DNA of 64,000 bases, taken from Bacteroidetes bacterium HGW-Bacteroidetes-8. GTDB lineage: Bacteria; Bacteroidota; Bacteroidia; Bacteroidales; UBA932. Position numbers and translations under genes: made by a program. The stretch covers positions 186,231-250,230 of the forward strand of contig PHCZ01000002.1 of the NCBI GenBank assembly GCA_002840895.1, given 5' to 3'. Positions 34,769-44,804 of this stretch are shown piece after piece; position 1 is the stretch's first letter; each line of letters begins with the position of its first letter. Under the pieces are notes generated by a model that saw only the letters and a list, made by a program, of their open reading frames with translations, made no database searches and was not told where the DNA came from.

Positions 34769-34972
34769 ATGAAAAAAAATGTTGGCAGTACAGACAAATG
34801 GATAAGGGTAATTATTGCTCTTATAATTGTTGCCCTCTACTTCGGTAATGTAATAACCGGCACTCTGGCAATTGTTCTGCTGGTTGTGGCAGGTATCTTT
34901 ATCCTTACAGGATTTGTAGGCTTTTGCGGGTTATATACTCTTCTTGGCATAAATACCTGCAGTAAAAAGTAA
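34769..34972 (+). CDS. DUF2892 (YgaP-type) small membrane protein
   Basis: A 67-residue protein with two membrane helices: an N-terminal KNVGSTDKWIRVIIALIIVAL, typical of DUF2892, and a second helix ending FVGFCGLYTLLGINTC. The two Cys near the C-terminus fit the CPLY/CGLY motif of the family, found as the membrane part of rhodanese YgaP. It lies 58 bases after trxB and probably belongs to the same redox or sulfur-related operon. Confidence 0.85.
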   Translation: MKKNVGSTDKWIRVIIALIIVALYFGNVITGTLAIVLLVVAGIFILTGFVGFCGLYTLLGINTCSKK

Positions 34973-34991
34973 AACTCACATTAGAATTACA

Positions 34992-35038
34992 GACCGGTTG
35001 CCTAAACTATGATTTAGAGTAGCCGGTCAATTATTTTT
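34992..35038 (+). terminator. Probable terminator after the trxB operon
   Basis: GACCGG (34992-34997) pairs with CCGGTC (35023-35028), with an inner CTAAA/TTTAG pair, followed by a T-run. It lies between convergent genes. Confidence 0.6.
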
Positions 35039-35096
35039 AATAACGTAATTATTGACAAATTAAGCACTAAGCGGGCTAGATAAATTTTCTATATAA

Positions 35097-37931
35097 TTAA
35101 ATATTAACAAGGTGCTTTTTAATTGTGCTCATCAATGTTTTTTTATCTACGGGCTTAAGAATATAATCGTCACATCCTGAGTTTAATGCAATCTCCTTGT
35201 CTATTGAAAATGCGTTTATGGTTACAGCAACTATTTTTACGCTTTTGTTAAATTGTCTAATCTTTTTTGCAGCCTCAAGACCATCTGTAAGGGGCATTCT
35301 CAAATCCATAAGAATCATAGAGATTTCGGGGTTATCTCTCATAACGCACACTGCATCTTCGCCGTTCCAGACGTGAATTATAGAGAATCTTTCATCTGAG
35401 AGTATCTTTTCCAGCAATTTATAGCTTATTTCGTCATCTTCTGCAATTAGAATTTTGTGTGATTTCTCAACATCTACCGGATCACTTTTTTCTTTTAGAA
35501 CTTCCGGCTTTGAAATGACTGGTATATATGGCAGAGTAAAAAAGAAGGTGCTGCCCCGACCCTCCTCTGACTCTACCCACACCTCTCCTTTCATCATATG
35601 GGAATAGGCTTTAACAATCGAGAGACCCAGACCAGACCCCTCGTGTGGTCTCTTATAATCCAGATCTGCCTGAACAAATCTTTCAAAAATGGCCTCCTGT
35701 CTGTTTTTAGAAATACCTGTCCCTGTATCCTTAACATAAAATATTATTGATTCATCTTTTAAAAATGTTCCAAACTCAATCTCTCCCGAATCTGTAAATT
35801 TTATCGCATTTTTTATAAGGTTGGTAAGAACTCCATCCAAAATATGCTGATCACTTACTATGACATTGGCAATCGTTTCGTCGTTTTTTAAATGAAGTAA
35901 AATCCCCTTCTCCTCGGTTTGCTTTAAAAAGAATTTATAGTGAAAATTTAGAATCTCCCTTATATTAACATTGCTGTAGACAACATTTAACTGACCGGAT
36001 TCAATCTTGGATATCTCTATTATATCGTTTATTGTGCTTAAAAGCCTCTCTCCGCTTTTGTTTATAATCTCAAAATAGTATTGTCTGTCGTCACTTGTCA
36101 AGTCAACGTCATTTAGTAATTGCAGAAACCCCATTATCCCATTCATCGGGGTCCTTATCTCGTGACTCATATTTGCCAGAAATGCAGTTTTTAATCTGTC
36201 GCTCTCCTCTGCTTTATCTTTAGCCTTAATAAGATTTTCAATCATACTCACTCTATGCATTACAATGGCAATCTCGTGAGCAATCATCTCCATAAGCCTC
36301 ACACTTATGGCATCGTAAGCGTTTTTGTCTGTATAGCTCTGAACAACCATTACCCCAATAGTAATCTGGTTGACAATAATCGGTACTCCCAGCCAGGACT
36401 CGCAAAGTGTTCCGATGAGATTAATCTGGTTCTGTTGCGCAAATTTGGACAACTCATCTCTGTTAATCAATAATGAGCTCTCTGCCTTTATAACCCATCC
36501 GGATAGTGTCTTCTTTGCATCCCACTCTTCAAATTTATCCTTTTCATCAAAAAAGAGCACCTTTTTTAGCTTTCCATCTTTGGCGTTGTATGTTGCCAGG
36601 AAAAAGTTATTTGCATCCATCACTTTACACAGCTCCTCCCTCACTATTTTGAGAGTCTCCTCAAGGCTGCTAGCGTTTGCAGAGGCCCTTGACACCTCGT
36701 ATAAAACCTGCTGTATCTGTTCCTCTCTCTTCTCTTTTGTTATATCCCTCGCAACTCCAAACATAATATTATCCTCTTTATAGGGATAAGAGTTCCAGGA
36801 TAGCCATTTAACGGAACCATCTTTACAGATGTAGCGATTCTCAAAACGATATACCTCTCTTCCGTCAATTATTGTGTTACTTACACTCGCTGTTGAGTCT
36901 CTGTCCAGAGGATGTACAAACTCTGAATATGGTTTTGACAAAAGCTCCTCTTTACTCCACCCTAGCTCTCTCTCCCAGGATGGGTTTAGCTCTTTAAAAA
37001 AGCCGTCATACCCGGCGATGCAAATCATATCAAGGACGTGATTGAAAATCTTGTCGCTGGTTTTAAGCTTATCTTCAAATATCTTTTTGCCGGTGATATC
37101 TTCAACTATTACTGCAAACTCTTTATCTCTGTTCTGGAATGCTGTAACACTAAAGTATCTATTAAGCTCCCCCGAGTAACTCTCAAAAGAGACAGGGACT
37201 CCGGTTAAAGCTACTTTTCCATATTTTTCAATCCAAATTTTCTCTGTTTTTGGCAGAACCTCAAGTACTGTTTTACCGATAATACTCTCTCTTTTCAAAC
37301 CGGTAATTTTTTGGTATGCCGGGTTAACATCTAAGAACAGATAGTCTACCGGGACTCCCTTTTCGTCTACAATTATCTCGTGAACTGCAAGACCAAGCTG
37401 CATCTGGTTTACAAGAGCCCTGAATTTTTCCTCACTGCTCCTAACCTCCTCATCTGCTTTAACTCTCTCTGCAAGCTCCCTCTCCAGCTCCTCTGTGCGA
37501 CTCTTTACAAGAGCTTCAAGCCGGATTTTTTCATCTCTCTTGAAAAGATTTGCTGCCCTAATCTTTAACATCGCCTTGATTTGTGAAGTCATCTCGGTTT
37601 CATCTATCGGCTTGGTCAAAAATGCCTCGGCCCCTGCTTCAAGCGCCTGGATTCTGTTTTGACGACTCTCTTTGAGAGCAGTTACGAATATAACCGGAAT
37701 ATCCACAAGCTCAGGATCACCTTTAAGTAGTCTGCAAACCTCATACCCGTCCATACCGGGCATCAAAATGTCCAAAAGGATAATATCCGGAATCTCTCTC
37801 TTTGCTAACTCAAGCCCCTTTTGACCGCTAAGGGCTGTAAAGAGCTCAAATTCGGGGAATGCGTCTGCGATGACAGCCTTTAAGCTTGTAAGGTTATCCT
37901 GGATGTCGTCTATTGCTAAAATTTTGACCAT
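35097..37931 (-). CDS. Hybrid histidine kinase, REC-PAS-PAS-GAF-HisKA-HATPase-REC
   Basis: A 944-residue cytoplasmic kinase. The ATG at 37931 (MVKILAIDDIQDN) is chosen because the receiver begins there; an upstream TTG would overlap the previous gene. Order: receiver (about 1-120, ILLDILMPGMDG), coiled coil, PAS (about 180-290), PAS/PAC (about 300-415, ending YPYKEDNIMFGVARDITK), GAF (about 420-560), HisKA (LANMSHEIRTPMNG), HATPase (LIKNAIKF, DTGTGI, GSGLGLS) and a C-terminal receiver (MILMDLRMPLTDG). Two receivers on one kinase suggest a phosphorelay with both an input and an output step. It follows the next kinase by 11 bases. Confidence 0.93.
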   Translation of the reverse strand: MVKILAIDDIQDNLTSLKAVIADAFPEFELFTALSGQKGLELAKREIPDIILLDILMPGMDGYEVCRLLKGDPELVDIPVIFVTALKESRQNRIQALEAGAEAFLTKPIDETEMTSQIKAMLKIRAANLFKRDEKIRLEALVKSRTEELERELAERVKADEEVRSSEEKFRALVNQMQLGLAVHEIIVDEKGVPVDYLFLDVNPAYQKITGLKRESIIGKTVLEVLPKTEKIWIEKYGKVALTGVPVSFESYSGELNRYFSVTAFQNRDKEFAVIVEDITGKKIFEDKLKTSDKIFNHVLDMICIAGYDGFFKELNPSWERELGWSKEELLSKPYSEFVHPLDRDSTASVSNTIIDGREVYRFENRYICKDGSVKWLSWNSYPYKEDNIMFGVARDITKEKREEQIQQVLYEVSRASANASSLEETLKIVREELCKVMDANNFFLATYNAKDGKLKKVLFFDEKDKFEEWDAKKTLSGWVIKAESSLLINRDELSKFAQQNQINLIGTLCESWLGVPIIVNQITIGVMVVQSYTDKNAYDAISVRLMEMIAHEIAIVMHRVSMIENLIKAKDKAEESDRLKTAFLANMSHEIRTPMNGIMGFLQLLNDVDLTSDDRQYYFEIINKSGERLLSTINDIIEISKIESGQLNVVYSNVNIREILNFHYKFFLKQTEEKGILLHLKNDETIANVIVSDQHILDGVLTNLIKNAIKFTDSGEIEFGTFLKDESIIFYVKDTGTGISKNRQEAIFERFVQADLDYKRPHEGSGLGLSIVKAYSHMMKGEVWVESEEGRGSTFFFTLPYIPVISKPEVLKEKSDPVDVEKSHKILIAEDDEISYKLLEKILSDERFSIIHVWNGEDAVCVMRDNPEISMILMDLRMPLTDGLEAAKKIRQFNKSVKIVAVTINAFSIDKEIALNSGCDDYILKPVDKKTLMSTIKKHLVNI

Positions 37932-37942
37932 AGCATAGTATT

Positions 37943-40510
37943 TTAAATATTCCTGCAACTTTTTTTAACTAGGGAGGCGATTGCATTAATAAGTTCTTCC
38001 CTGCTTACGTTTCCTTTGTGAATAAGTTGATGAACATTGTTGTGTTTTAAAAATGAAAGCTCCTCCTTGCTTAGATACTTTGCTGTAAGTATAAGTACCG
38101 GAAGACGGGATGTCTCCTCTTTCTCTCTTATGTTTTTTAAAACCTCAAATCCATCCATCTCCGGCATCATCAGATCGAGTATCATAGCATCCGGAATCGT
38201 CTTTGAAATTTGCTCAACCGCCTCTACTCCATTTAGAGCAACATCAATAGTATAACCCACCTCCTCAAGTATATCTTTCATTTGAATAATAGCAGCCTCT
38301 GTATCCTCTACAAGTAAAATTCTTACAGGATCACGCTCTTCTACAAAATTTGTTGACTCGTTTATTTGCGAATCTATTACGGAGTCGTGTGGAAAATCCC
38401 GGAAGTTATCTGAACCGCTTATTGTGAGAGGAATAGTAATCGTAAAAACAGATCCCTCTCCCTTTTTGCTCTTTACTGTAATATCTCCACCTATTAGATT
38501 TGCATATTTTTTTGCAATAGCAAGACCCAATCCCGACCCTCCGTACCTCTTTGTGTTACTGCTGTCTGCCTGGCGGAATTCATCAAAAATAAATGGTATA
38601 AGATCTTTCTCAATGCCAATTCCGGTATCACGTACGGAGAGAATTAAACTCTCCTGTTTAGTCTTAACCGAAATTTCTACCGCTCCACTATCTGTGAATT
38701 TCACCGCATTTGACATAAGGTTTTGCAGAATATGTCTGCATTTATTGAAATCTGTTGTCAAGGTGAGATTCTCCTCACCGCTCACAATAACTTTAAGCCC
38801 CTTCTGATTGGCAACAGGAGTAATCATCTCTACCACCTCTGCTATCAATTCGCTTAAATTAAATGTCTTGACATTTATTTCATCCCTTCCTGCCTCAATC
38901 TTTGCCAAATCAAGAATATCATTTATAATATCCAGCAGTTGCTTTCCGTTTCGCGTAATAACATCAAGATAACCATACTCCTCTTTTGGAATTTTATCTT
39001 CCAGCCGTCTGTTGAGGACACCGGAGAGTGCAATGATTGAATTTAAAGGAGTCCGAAGCTCGTGGCTCATATTAGAGAGAAAAGTGGTTTTTAGACGGTT
39101 GGCCCTGTCCAGTTGAACTTTTTGCATATCAAGTTCTCTATTCTGTTCGGTGAGCTCTCCTGTCATTGATAACAGTTCGTTTTTTTGAGCTTCAAGCTCA
39201 CTGTTTTGCTGTTCCAGTAGCTGAGATATTTTTATGTTTTTTCTATATGCAAGAATACCGCTCATCCTGGCGTTCAAAGTGTTGCTGGTAGAGTTTAAAA
39301 GATTAATATCCTCATCTGTAAAGCTGTTTAGAGTAGATAGAGATATTACTGCAACTACCACATCCTCTACAACAACAGGAATTGTTAATATTTCATTAGG
39401 TTTAAACTGTCCACTTACGGTAGAGAATGTGAACCGGCACTCGGGTGAAATAGATTTGATGTGGTGAACACTTTTGGTTGATATTGCGGGGCCGAATTCA
39501 CCCTCAAAATTCAGTGCAGAGAAAGGCTTGCACCCCGACTCATCCATTCCCAGACACTCAAATCGTTCAAATTGACTCTCTTTTTCATTAAGCAGATAGA
39601 GAGCCCCCATCTGGGCATTGGTTAACTCGATAATATTGCTTAAGAGTTTATGACAAAACTTATGAGCATCTTCAAAGATAAGCATATCGCCGGTGAGTTT
39701 TGATGAGTTCTTGTTGAGTATAAACTCTTTCTCTATTACATCTGCAAGTTCATTGTACGATCTTGAGAGCTCTCCGAACTCATTTTTCGAATTATAACTA
39801 CTGCGGGACCCTATCTCTCCCTTTATAAATCGTTTTGTAGAAGAGCTTAATTCAGTAAGTGGTCGTTTTATATTTCTCATTAAGAGATATATAACAAATA
39901 TTGTTGAGATAAAGATAAAGAGCACAACAATAACTAGCTGTCTATTGAGAGATCTATTAAGTTCATTTGCATTTAAATAGAGCTCTTCCCCTTTGTTAAA
40001 AGCAAATTTGTCAATTATCTCTATGTTTGTAACAATTTGATTTACCATCTCTCCTCCGGCGCCGGTTCGCTTGGTTCTCTCAGCTGCAGCCTTTATACTC
40101 TTCATCCTGTAAAGGCGAATTGTCTCCTCCCGGATTGATTGCCACTCTACAAGTGAGGTATTCAGGCTCTCCACATCCTCCTTAGGTCCCAGATATTGAT
40201 TTCTAAGCACCTCCATTTCTTTGAACAAATCTGCATTGAATTTTTCAATTTCTACCAAGATTGCTTCACTCTCTTGGTCACTCTCAGAGATAACCAGATC
40301 CTTCATAGCCCGGTGAATAGAGAGCACATCTGCCTTAATCCCTCCTAACGCTCTACGCACCTGCAGAGGGTGGTTATATATTCGGCTAACTTCCGATGCA
40401 ATCCTGTCTGTGTGTTTCCAGGCGGTTACAGCTAAAATAGTTCCAAACAACAGAATTATTGCAAATCCTATTTTCAGTTGCGTTCCTATCTTTATATCGT
40501 CTATTTTCAT
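37943..40510 (-). CDS. Hybrid histidine kinase with 4-helix MCP-type sensor, HAMP, GAF and receiver
   Basis: An 855-residue membrane kinase. A first membrane helix (about 13-30) is followed by a periplasmic four-helix bundle resembling chemoreceptor sensors (4HB_MCP, about 30-185), a second helix (IVVLFIFISTIFVIYLL), HAMP, GAF (about 285-415), a Gln/Glu-rich coiled coil, HisKA (LSNMSHELRTPLNS), HATPase (NLMSNAVKF, DTGIGI, GSGLGLA) and a receiver (AMILDLMMPEMDG). Its start overlaps the CheR stop by four bases, so translation is coupled. The chemoreceptor-like sensor and coiled coil make it a candidate substrate for that CheR (inference). Confidence 0.93.
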   Translation of the reverse strand: MKIDDIKIGTQLKIGFAIILLFGTILAVTAWKHTDRIASEVSRIYNHPLQVRRALGGIKADVLSIHRAMKDLVISESDQESEAILVEIEKFNADLFKEMEVLRNQYLGPKEDVESLNTSLVEWQSIREETIRLYRMKSIKAAAERTKRTGAGGEMVNQIVTNIEIIDKFAFNKGEELYLNANELNRSLNRQLVIVVLFIFISTIFVIYLLMRNIKRPLTELSSSTKRFIKGEIGSRSSYNSKNEFGELSRSYNELADVIEKEFILNKNSSKLTGDMLIFEDAHKFCHKLLSNIIELTNAQMGALYLLNEKESQFERFECLGMDESGCKPFSALNFEGEFGPAISTKSVHHIKSISPECRFTFSTVSGQFKPNEILTIPVVVEDVVVAVISLSTLNSFTDEDINLLNSTSNTLNARMSGILAYRKNIKISQLLEQQNSELEAQKNELLSMTGELTEQNRELDMQKVQLDRANRLKTTFLSNMSHELRTPLNSIIALSGVLNRRLEDKIPKEEYGYLDVITRNGKQLLDIINDILDLAKIEAGRDEINVKTFNLSELIAEVVEMITPVANQKGLKVIVSGEENLTLTTDFNKCRHILQNLMSNAVKFTDSGAVEISVKTKQESLILSVRDTGIGIEKDLIPFIFDEFRQADSSNTKRYGGSGLGLAIAKKYANLIGGDITVKSKKGEGSVFTITIPLTISGSDNFRDFPHDSVIDSQINESTNFVEERDPVRILLVEDTEAAIIQMKDILEEVGYTIDVALNGVEAVEQISKTIPDAMILDLMMPEMDGFEVLKNIREKEETSRLPVLILTAKYLSKEELSFLKHNNVHQLIHKGNVSREELINAIASLVKKSCRNI

Positions 40511-41355
40511 ATATCTACAAATTTACCTTTTTTATTCATTTGAAATATTGCCGAATATGGGATAACCTCTCGAAATCCATATCCGGATAGAGTCTCTCTC
40601 TCTGCCTCTCCGGTAACCAAGTAGGTTTCTGCAGAGATACATTTTGTTATTTTTTCCACTATTGAGAGTCTATGTTTTGGTTTGTAATAGAAGAGCAGAT
40701 TGCTGCAGAAGACGATGTCAAATTCGCCGAAAATACTGCTGGGAGGACAATAGGCTTCATTAGAGAGAAGATCAAACTGAGAAAATATTACTCTGTTTTT
40801 TATGAGTGTAGATATTACGTAGTTATCTCCCTGCTTTTTGAAGTAGGTATTGAGCCGTTTAAGAGATATATTGCCAACCATATTGGTTGAAAAAACTCCT
40901 TCACTCGCTTTAGAAACCTGTGCAGGATCAATGTCAGTTGCAAAGATTCTGTATGTTAAGGGGATGTTTGAGGTTGCTATTAACTCCTCACATAGAATTG
41001 CCAGTGAGTATGCCTCCTGTCCTGAAGCAGATGCAGCCGACCAAATTCTAATCTCTTTTTGGTGCTCTCTCTGCTTTAAACTAAATAGTGACGGAAGAAT
41101 ATGCCTCTCCATAATTGCAAATGTTATGGGATTTCGAAAAAAATCACTGTAACAAATTAGTAGAGAATCTTTTAAAGCTAAGCACTCATCTCGGTTTGTA
41201 CCTAAAAGTGACAGATAATCCTTTTTAGATTTTACTCCGGTTGCAATTAATCTCTTCTCTACAGATTTCAGCAGAAATGTCTCCTCATATTTTGAGAGGT
41301 TCTCTCCCGTCTCCTGCAAAACATATGACATTATATCTCTTAATTCACTATCCAT
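40507..41355 (-). CDS. CheR-type protein-glutamate methyltransferase
   Basis: A 282-residue SAM-dependent methyltransferase with the N-terminal CheR_N helices (1-75) and catalytic domain. The SAM site IWSAASASGQEAYSLAILCEE, the DFFRNPITF segment and the FDIVFCSNLLFYY motif match chemotaxis CheR. No cheB, cheA, cheW or methyl-accepting chemoreceptor gene is near. It heads an operon with two hybrid kinases, so it probably modifies a kinase or its coiled coil rather than a chemoreceptor. Confidence 0.92.
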   Translation of the reverse strand: MDSELRDIMSYVLQETGENLSKYEETFLLKSVEKRLIATGVKSKKDYLSLLGTNRDECLALKDSLLICYSDFFRNPITFAIMERHILPSLFSLKQREHQKEIRIWSAASASGQEAYSLAILCEELIATSNIPLTYRIFATDIDPAQVSKASEGVFSTNMVGNISLKRLNTYFKKQGDNYVISTLIKNRVIFSQFDLLSNEAYCPPSSIFGEFDIVFCSNLLFYYKPKHRLSIVEKITKCISAETYLVTGEAERETLSGYGFREVIPYSAIFQMNKKGKFVDI

Positions 41356-41574
41356 AAAATAACTAATAACGATTACTGCAATTAGGAGATTGAACTTTTC
41401 TCAGGCTGTAAACAATGAGTCTAGTAAATATAATCAATATTATTTAACTCCCCTATTCTAGATTGCTAATATTGCGGTTTTGCTTGCCCGTAACTTGATT
41501 GACCCATATTGAAGCTGTAATCTAAATGTGTAAATTATTGAAAAAATAGAGCTAATATTGTAGATAATTTAGTA

Positions 41575-43089
41575 ATGAATGTGTTTATAAAACCATTTTT
41601 CAACTATCGCATCTTTATATGGGTGCTTCTGGCTCTTGCCATAATAATGGGTGGAGTATCACTGGTTGTTGCCTATACATACAACCTTCAAAAAGAGACT
41701 GAGAGGTATATTGAGCAATCCCGTAGCAGCGTCAATGTGGCTAAAGAGATGGAGAGTGAACTTGCATCAATTAAGGAGCTAACATCCAATTATTTGATGA
41801 ATAAATCTAACAGATGGCTGGACTCTCTTAAAACTAGACAATCAAAATTTCTAACCCATCTGGAGCGTGCCAGAAGCCGGGCTAACACACCGGAGGAGAT
41901 ACTTCTTATTCAGCAGATATCTGCACTCTTCTCTAATTATGAGCAGAATATTCTCATTGCCGTTTCAACCCTAAGGTCTGGTGAGATTGGCAAAGCCAAT
42001 GCGCTTTTAGTTCACTCTGCACAAAATTTGTTAGTTACCATACAGCAAAAAAGTAACGAGTTTATAACCTTCAACCTTAAGGCTGAGGTTTTCCACGAAT
42101 CTGTAATAAGCCGTACCAATGTTATAATATTGAGAATACTTATATTTCTGGGGTTTGGTGGTATTGCTGCAGGGTTTCTGCTTGGGTGGCTTATCTGGAG
42201 GATGCTCTTTGCACCAATAACTCAGCTTGTCCTTAAGGTGAGGGGAGTTTCTGGAGAAGCTGTATTTGAACAACTTAAGCTTCCTCGCGGTGGAGAGCTG
42301 GACGAGCTTGGCGAGAGGATAAAGGACTTGATAGACAGGATTAACAGAGCTAATGAAGATCTCTCCAGAAATAAGGAGCTACTTCAATACTCCAATAAGT
42401 TCGCCAATCTTGGGAAGATTGCTCCCACAATTGCTCACGAAATACGCAACCCTCTGGCAGCTATTAAGATGCTGGTATACTCAATAAGAGAAGAGGCCAA
42501 TCTGCCGGAAGCAATAAAGGAGGATTTTGACATCATCTCACGCGAAATTGACCGCATAGATAATTTCACCAAAGATTTTCTCAGATTCGCCAAACCTGCC
42601 GACCCTATACTAAGTGAGATTAATCCTTCTGAGCCGTTGAATGAGGTCATTAAGCTGCTTACTCCGAGGTTGACAAAAAACAGTATAGTTCTAATAAACA
42701 ATACTTTAAAGTCTAAATGGATAGTAATGGCAGATTCCGGTCATCTTAAACAGGTCTATATGAACATTATCCTAAATGCGCTGGAGGTTATGCCACAAGG
42801 GGGAGAGCTTGTAATAGATGCAGAGATTGTAACGGATAGAGATCTTATAAACCCCGGTAAAAGACGTAAATATCTTCGGCTGGACTTCTCAGATACCGGA
42901 CCGGGTATCCCGGAAGCCATTATGAAAACTCTCTTTGAGCCTTTTATTAAAGGTAGTGATATGGGTGTCGGGATTGGACTCTCAATTTCTCAAAGCATTG
43001 CAAACTCTCACAGCGGATGGATAAGGGCAGAGAACAAACCCAACGGAGGAGGAGCAATATTTCGCTTCTATCTGCCAATTATTAATTAA
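41575..43089 (+). CDS. Membrane sensor histidine kinase (NtrB-like), partner of a sigma54 activator
   Basis: A 504-residue kinase with membrane helices at about 14-37 and 184-206 bounding a helical periplasmic sensor of about 145 residues, a HAMP-like linker, HisKA with H288 (APTIAHEIRNPLAAIKM) and HATPase_c (YMNIILNALEV, DTGPGI, GVGIGLS). The HEIRNPL form is that of kinases paired with NtrC-type regulators, and such a regulator lies 41 bases downstream. Confidence 0.93.
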   Translation: MNVFIKPFFNYRIFIWVLLALAIIMGGVSLVVAYTYNLQKETERYIEQSRSSVNVAKEMESELASIKELTSNYLMNKSNRWLDSLKTRQSKFLTHLERARSRANTPEEILLIQQISALFSNYEQNILIAVSTLRSGEIGKANALLVHSAQNLLVTIQQKSNEFITFNLKAEVFHESVISRTNVIILRILIFLGFGGIAAGFLLGWLIWRMLFAPITQLVLKVRGVSGEAVFEQLKLPRGGELDELGERIKDLIDRINRANEDLSRNKELLQYSNKFANLGKIAPTIAHEIRNPLAAIKMLVYSIREEANLPEAIKEDFDIISREIDRIDNFTKDFLRFAKPADPILSEINPSEPLNEVIKLLTPRLTKNSIVLINNTLKSKWIVMADSGHLKQVYMNIILNALEVMPQGGELVIDAEIVTDRDLINPGKRRKYLRLDFSDTGPGIPEAIMKTLFEPFIKGSDMGVGIGLSISQSIANSHSGWIRAENKPNGGGAIFRFYLPIIN

Positions 43090-43130
43090 CATCTTTGTTT
43101 TAGTATTTATAATCAACTAATTAACTCTTT

Positions 43131-44534
43131 ATGTTTAAGTTGCTAATAGTAGATGACGAGCAAAGCGTAAGGTACTCTTTCAAAAAGCTTTTTAACTCCT
43201 CTAACTACACATTTTGTGAAGCAAGTAATGCCGATGAGGCTATTGCCTCCTTTAAAAAAGAGAGGCCGAGCCTGGTTATTCTGGATATAGAGATGCCCGG
43301 CAGAGACGGTATTCAGGTTCTTAAAGAGCTTAAGGAGATATCTCCTAAAACACCGGTTATTATCATTACCGCATATGGATCTGGCGACAGAGTTATAAAG
43401 GCGATGAAATATGGTGCATATGAGTATATTGAGAAGCCATTTGATATCCCCAGACTGATGGTGGTTATTGAGGAGGCACTTAAAAATTCAGTTTCAGAGG
43501 AAGAGTCAAGAGCTTCTGAACCTTTAAAGAGAAAACTACCTGCAATAAAAAGTGAGGAGGTACTTGTAGGTGAGAGTACCGCAATTAAAGAGGTCTTCAA
43601 ACTAATAGGAAGGGTCGCAACCAGCGATGCAAGTATTTTGATTGTTGGGGAGAGCGGTACGGGCAAAGAATTAGTAGCCAGAGCAATTCATAATTACAGT
43701 GACAGGGCTGCCAAACAGTTTATTGCAATAAATTGTGCTGCTATCCCGGAAAATCTGCTGGAGAGTGAACTCTTCGGTTATGAAAAAGGGGCGTTTACGG
43801 GTGCAGATAAGCAAAAGATCGGTAAGTTTGAAGAGGCAAATGGTGGAACACTTTTTCTTGACGAAATCGGAGATATGAGTCTCTCTCTTCAGGCCAAACT
43901 GTTACGTATTCTTCAAGAGGGCACTCTGGAGCGTCTTGGGGGAAATAAAACACTAAAGGTAGACGCAAGGATAGTAGCAGCAACAAACAGGAATCTGGAG
44001 AACGATATCTTAAGCAAGGCCTTTCGTGAAGATCTTTACTACAGACTCAAGGTGATAACAATCTCACTCCCTCCGCTAAGAATGAGAAAAGAGGATATTC
44101 CGTTACTGACCCGCCACTTTCTTAGAAGACACTCCTCCGGTATAAAGGGGGAGAGTATATCATTACACCCGGATTCAATGAAACAGCTACTTGACTATAA
44201 CTGGCCCGGAAACATAAGAGAGCTGGAGAATGTGATAAAAAGAGCTGTTATTCTTTCAAAAGGGAGCATAATTAGCCCCGATCTCCTGTTTGAAGGGGTG
44301 GAGAGGCAGGTACTACAAAGCTCTCCGGAGAGATCCAGGCTATCTGCCTACCTTAACTCTAACATTACCTCAAGCGAAGGGGATGTATATAAACTGGCCA
44401 TAGAGGAGTTTGAGAGGGATCTTATTCAGTGGGCACTTACAAAAACAGGCGGAAATCAGGTGCAGACAGCAAAACTACTTGGTATCTCAAGGGTAATGCT
44501 TCACGAGCGAATCGAAAAGTTCAAATTAAAGTAG
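43131..44534 (+). CDS. NtrC-family sigma54-dependent response regulator
   Basis: A 467-residue activator. Receiver domain with D52 ([13 protein letters not shown]) and Lys in YIEKPFD; AAA+ domain with Walker A GESGTGKE, the sigma54-contact loop GAFTGA ([13 protein letters not shown]), Walker [12 protein letters not shown] and an R-finger region; and a C-terminal Fis-type helix-turn-helix ([22 protein letters not shown]). When phosphorylated by the adjacent kinase it should open sigma54 promoters. A near-consensus sigma54 promoter lies 190 bases downstream, before a lipoprotein/L,D-transpeptidase operon, the evident target. rpoN is not in the window. Confidence 0.96.
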   Translation: MFKLLIVDDEQSVRYSFKKLFNSSNYTFCEASNADEAIASFKKERPSLVILDIEMPGRDGIQVLKELKEISPKTPVIIITAYGSGDRVIKAMKYGAYEYIEKPFDIPRLMVVIEEALKNSVSEEESRASEPLKRKLPAIKSEEVLVGESTAIKEVFKLIGRVATSDASILIVGESGTGKELVARAIHNYSDRAAKQFIAINCAAIPENLLESELFGYEKGAFTGADKQKIGKFEEANGGTLFLDEIGDMSLSLQAKLLRILQEGTLERLGGNKTLKVDARIVAATNRNLENDILSKAFREDLYYRLKVITISLPPLRMRKEDIPLLTRHFLRRHSSGIKGESISLHPDSMKQLLDYNWPGNIRELENVIKRAVILSKGSIISPDLLFEGVERQVLQSSPERSRLSAYLNSNITSSEGDVYKLAIEEFERDLIQWALTKTGGNQVQTAKLLGISRVMLHERIEKFKLK

Positions 44535-44635
44535 ATTTTACAGGAAAGTGCAAAAAAAACTTACACCCAGCAAATTTTTTTAGCACTAATAAAATGAAAA
44601 TTCAACCACAATAATTCGCTAATGACTCATTACGT

Positions 44636-44654
44636 GCATATTAAATTTATATGC
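44636..44654 (+). promoter_or_regulatory. Dyad, candidate upstream site for the sigma54 activator
   Basis: GCATAT and ATATGC arms (6 bp) enclose seven bases, making a 19-bp dyad centred at 44645, about 107 bases before the predicted start near 44752. That is a normal distance for an NtrC-family enhancer site. It is AT-rich, so chance cannot be excluded. Confidence 0.4.
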
Positions 44655-44724
44655 CTTTTTATTGAATTTTAGCCGTATTTAAACTAGTCGCTGCAAACGG
44701 CTCTATGTCTGCTACTTATGCAGT

Positions 44725-44742
44725 TTGGCACGCTATTTGACA
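44725..44742 (+). promoter_or_regulatory. Sigma54 (-24/-12) promoter
   Basis: TTGGCACGCTATTTGACA matches the sigma54 consensus TGGCACG-N4-TTGCA except for GA instead of GC at -12. The GG (44727-44728) and GA (44739-44740) are ten bases apart as required. The start would be near 44752 and the lipoprotein ATG is at 44805. Its place next to an NtrC-family activator gene supports it. Confidence 0.72.
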
Positions 44743-44804
44743 ATCATTAGGAGGAAAAAAAAGAGATACCGTTCTTAATTAATAATATTAAAAATTAAAT
44801 TCAA

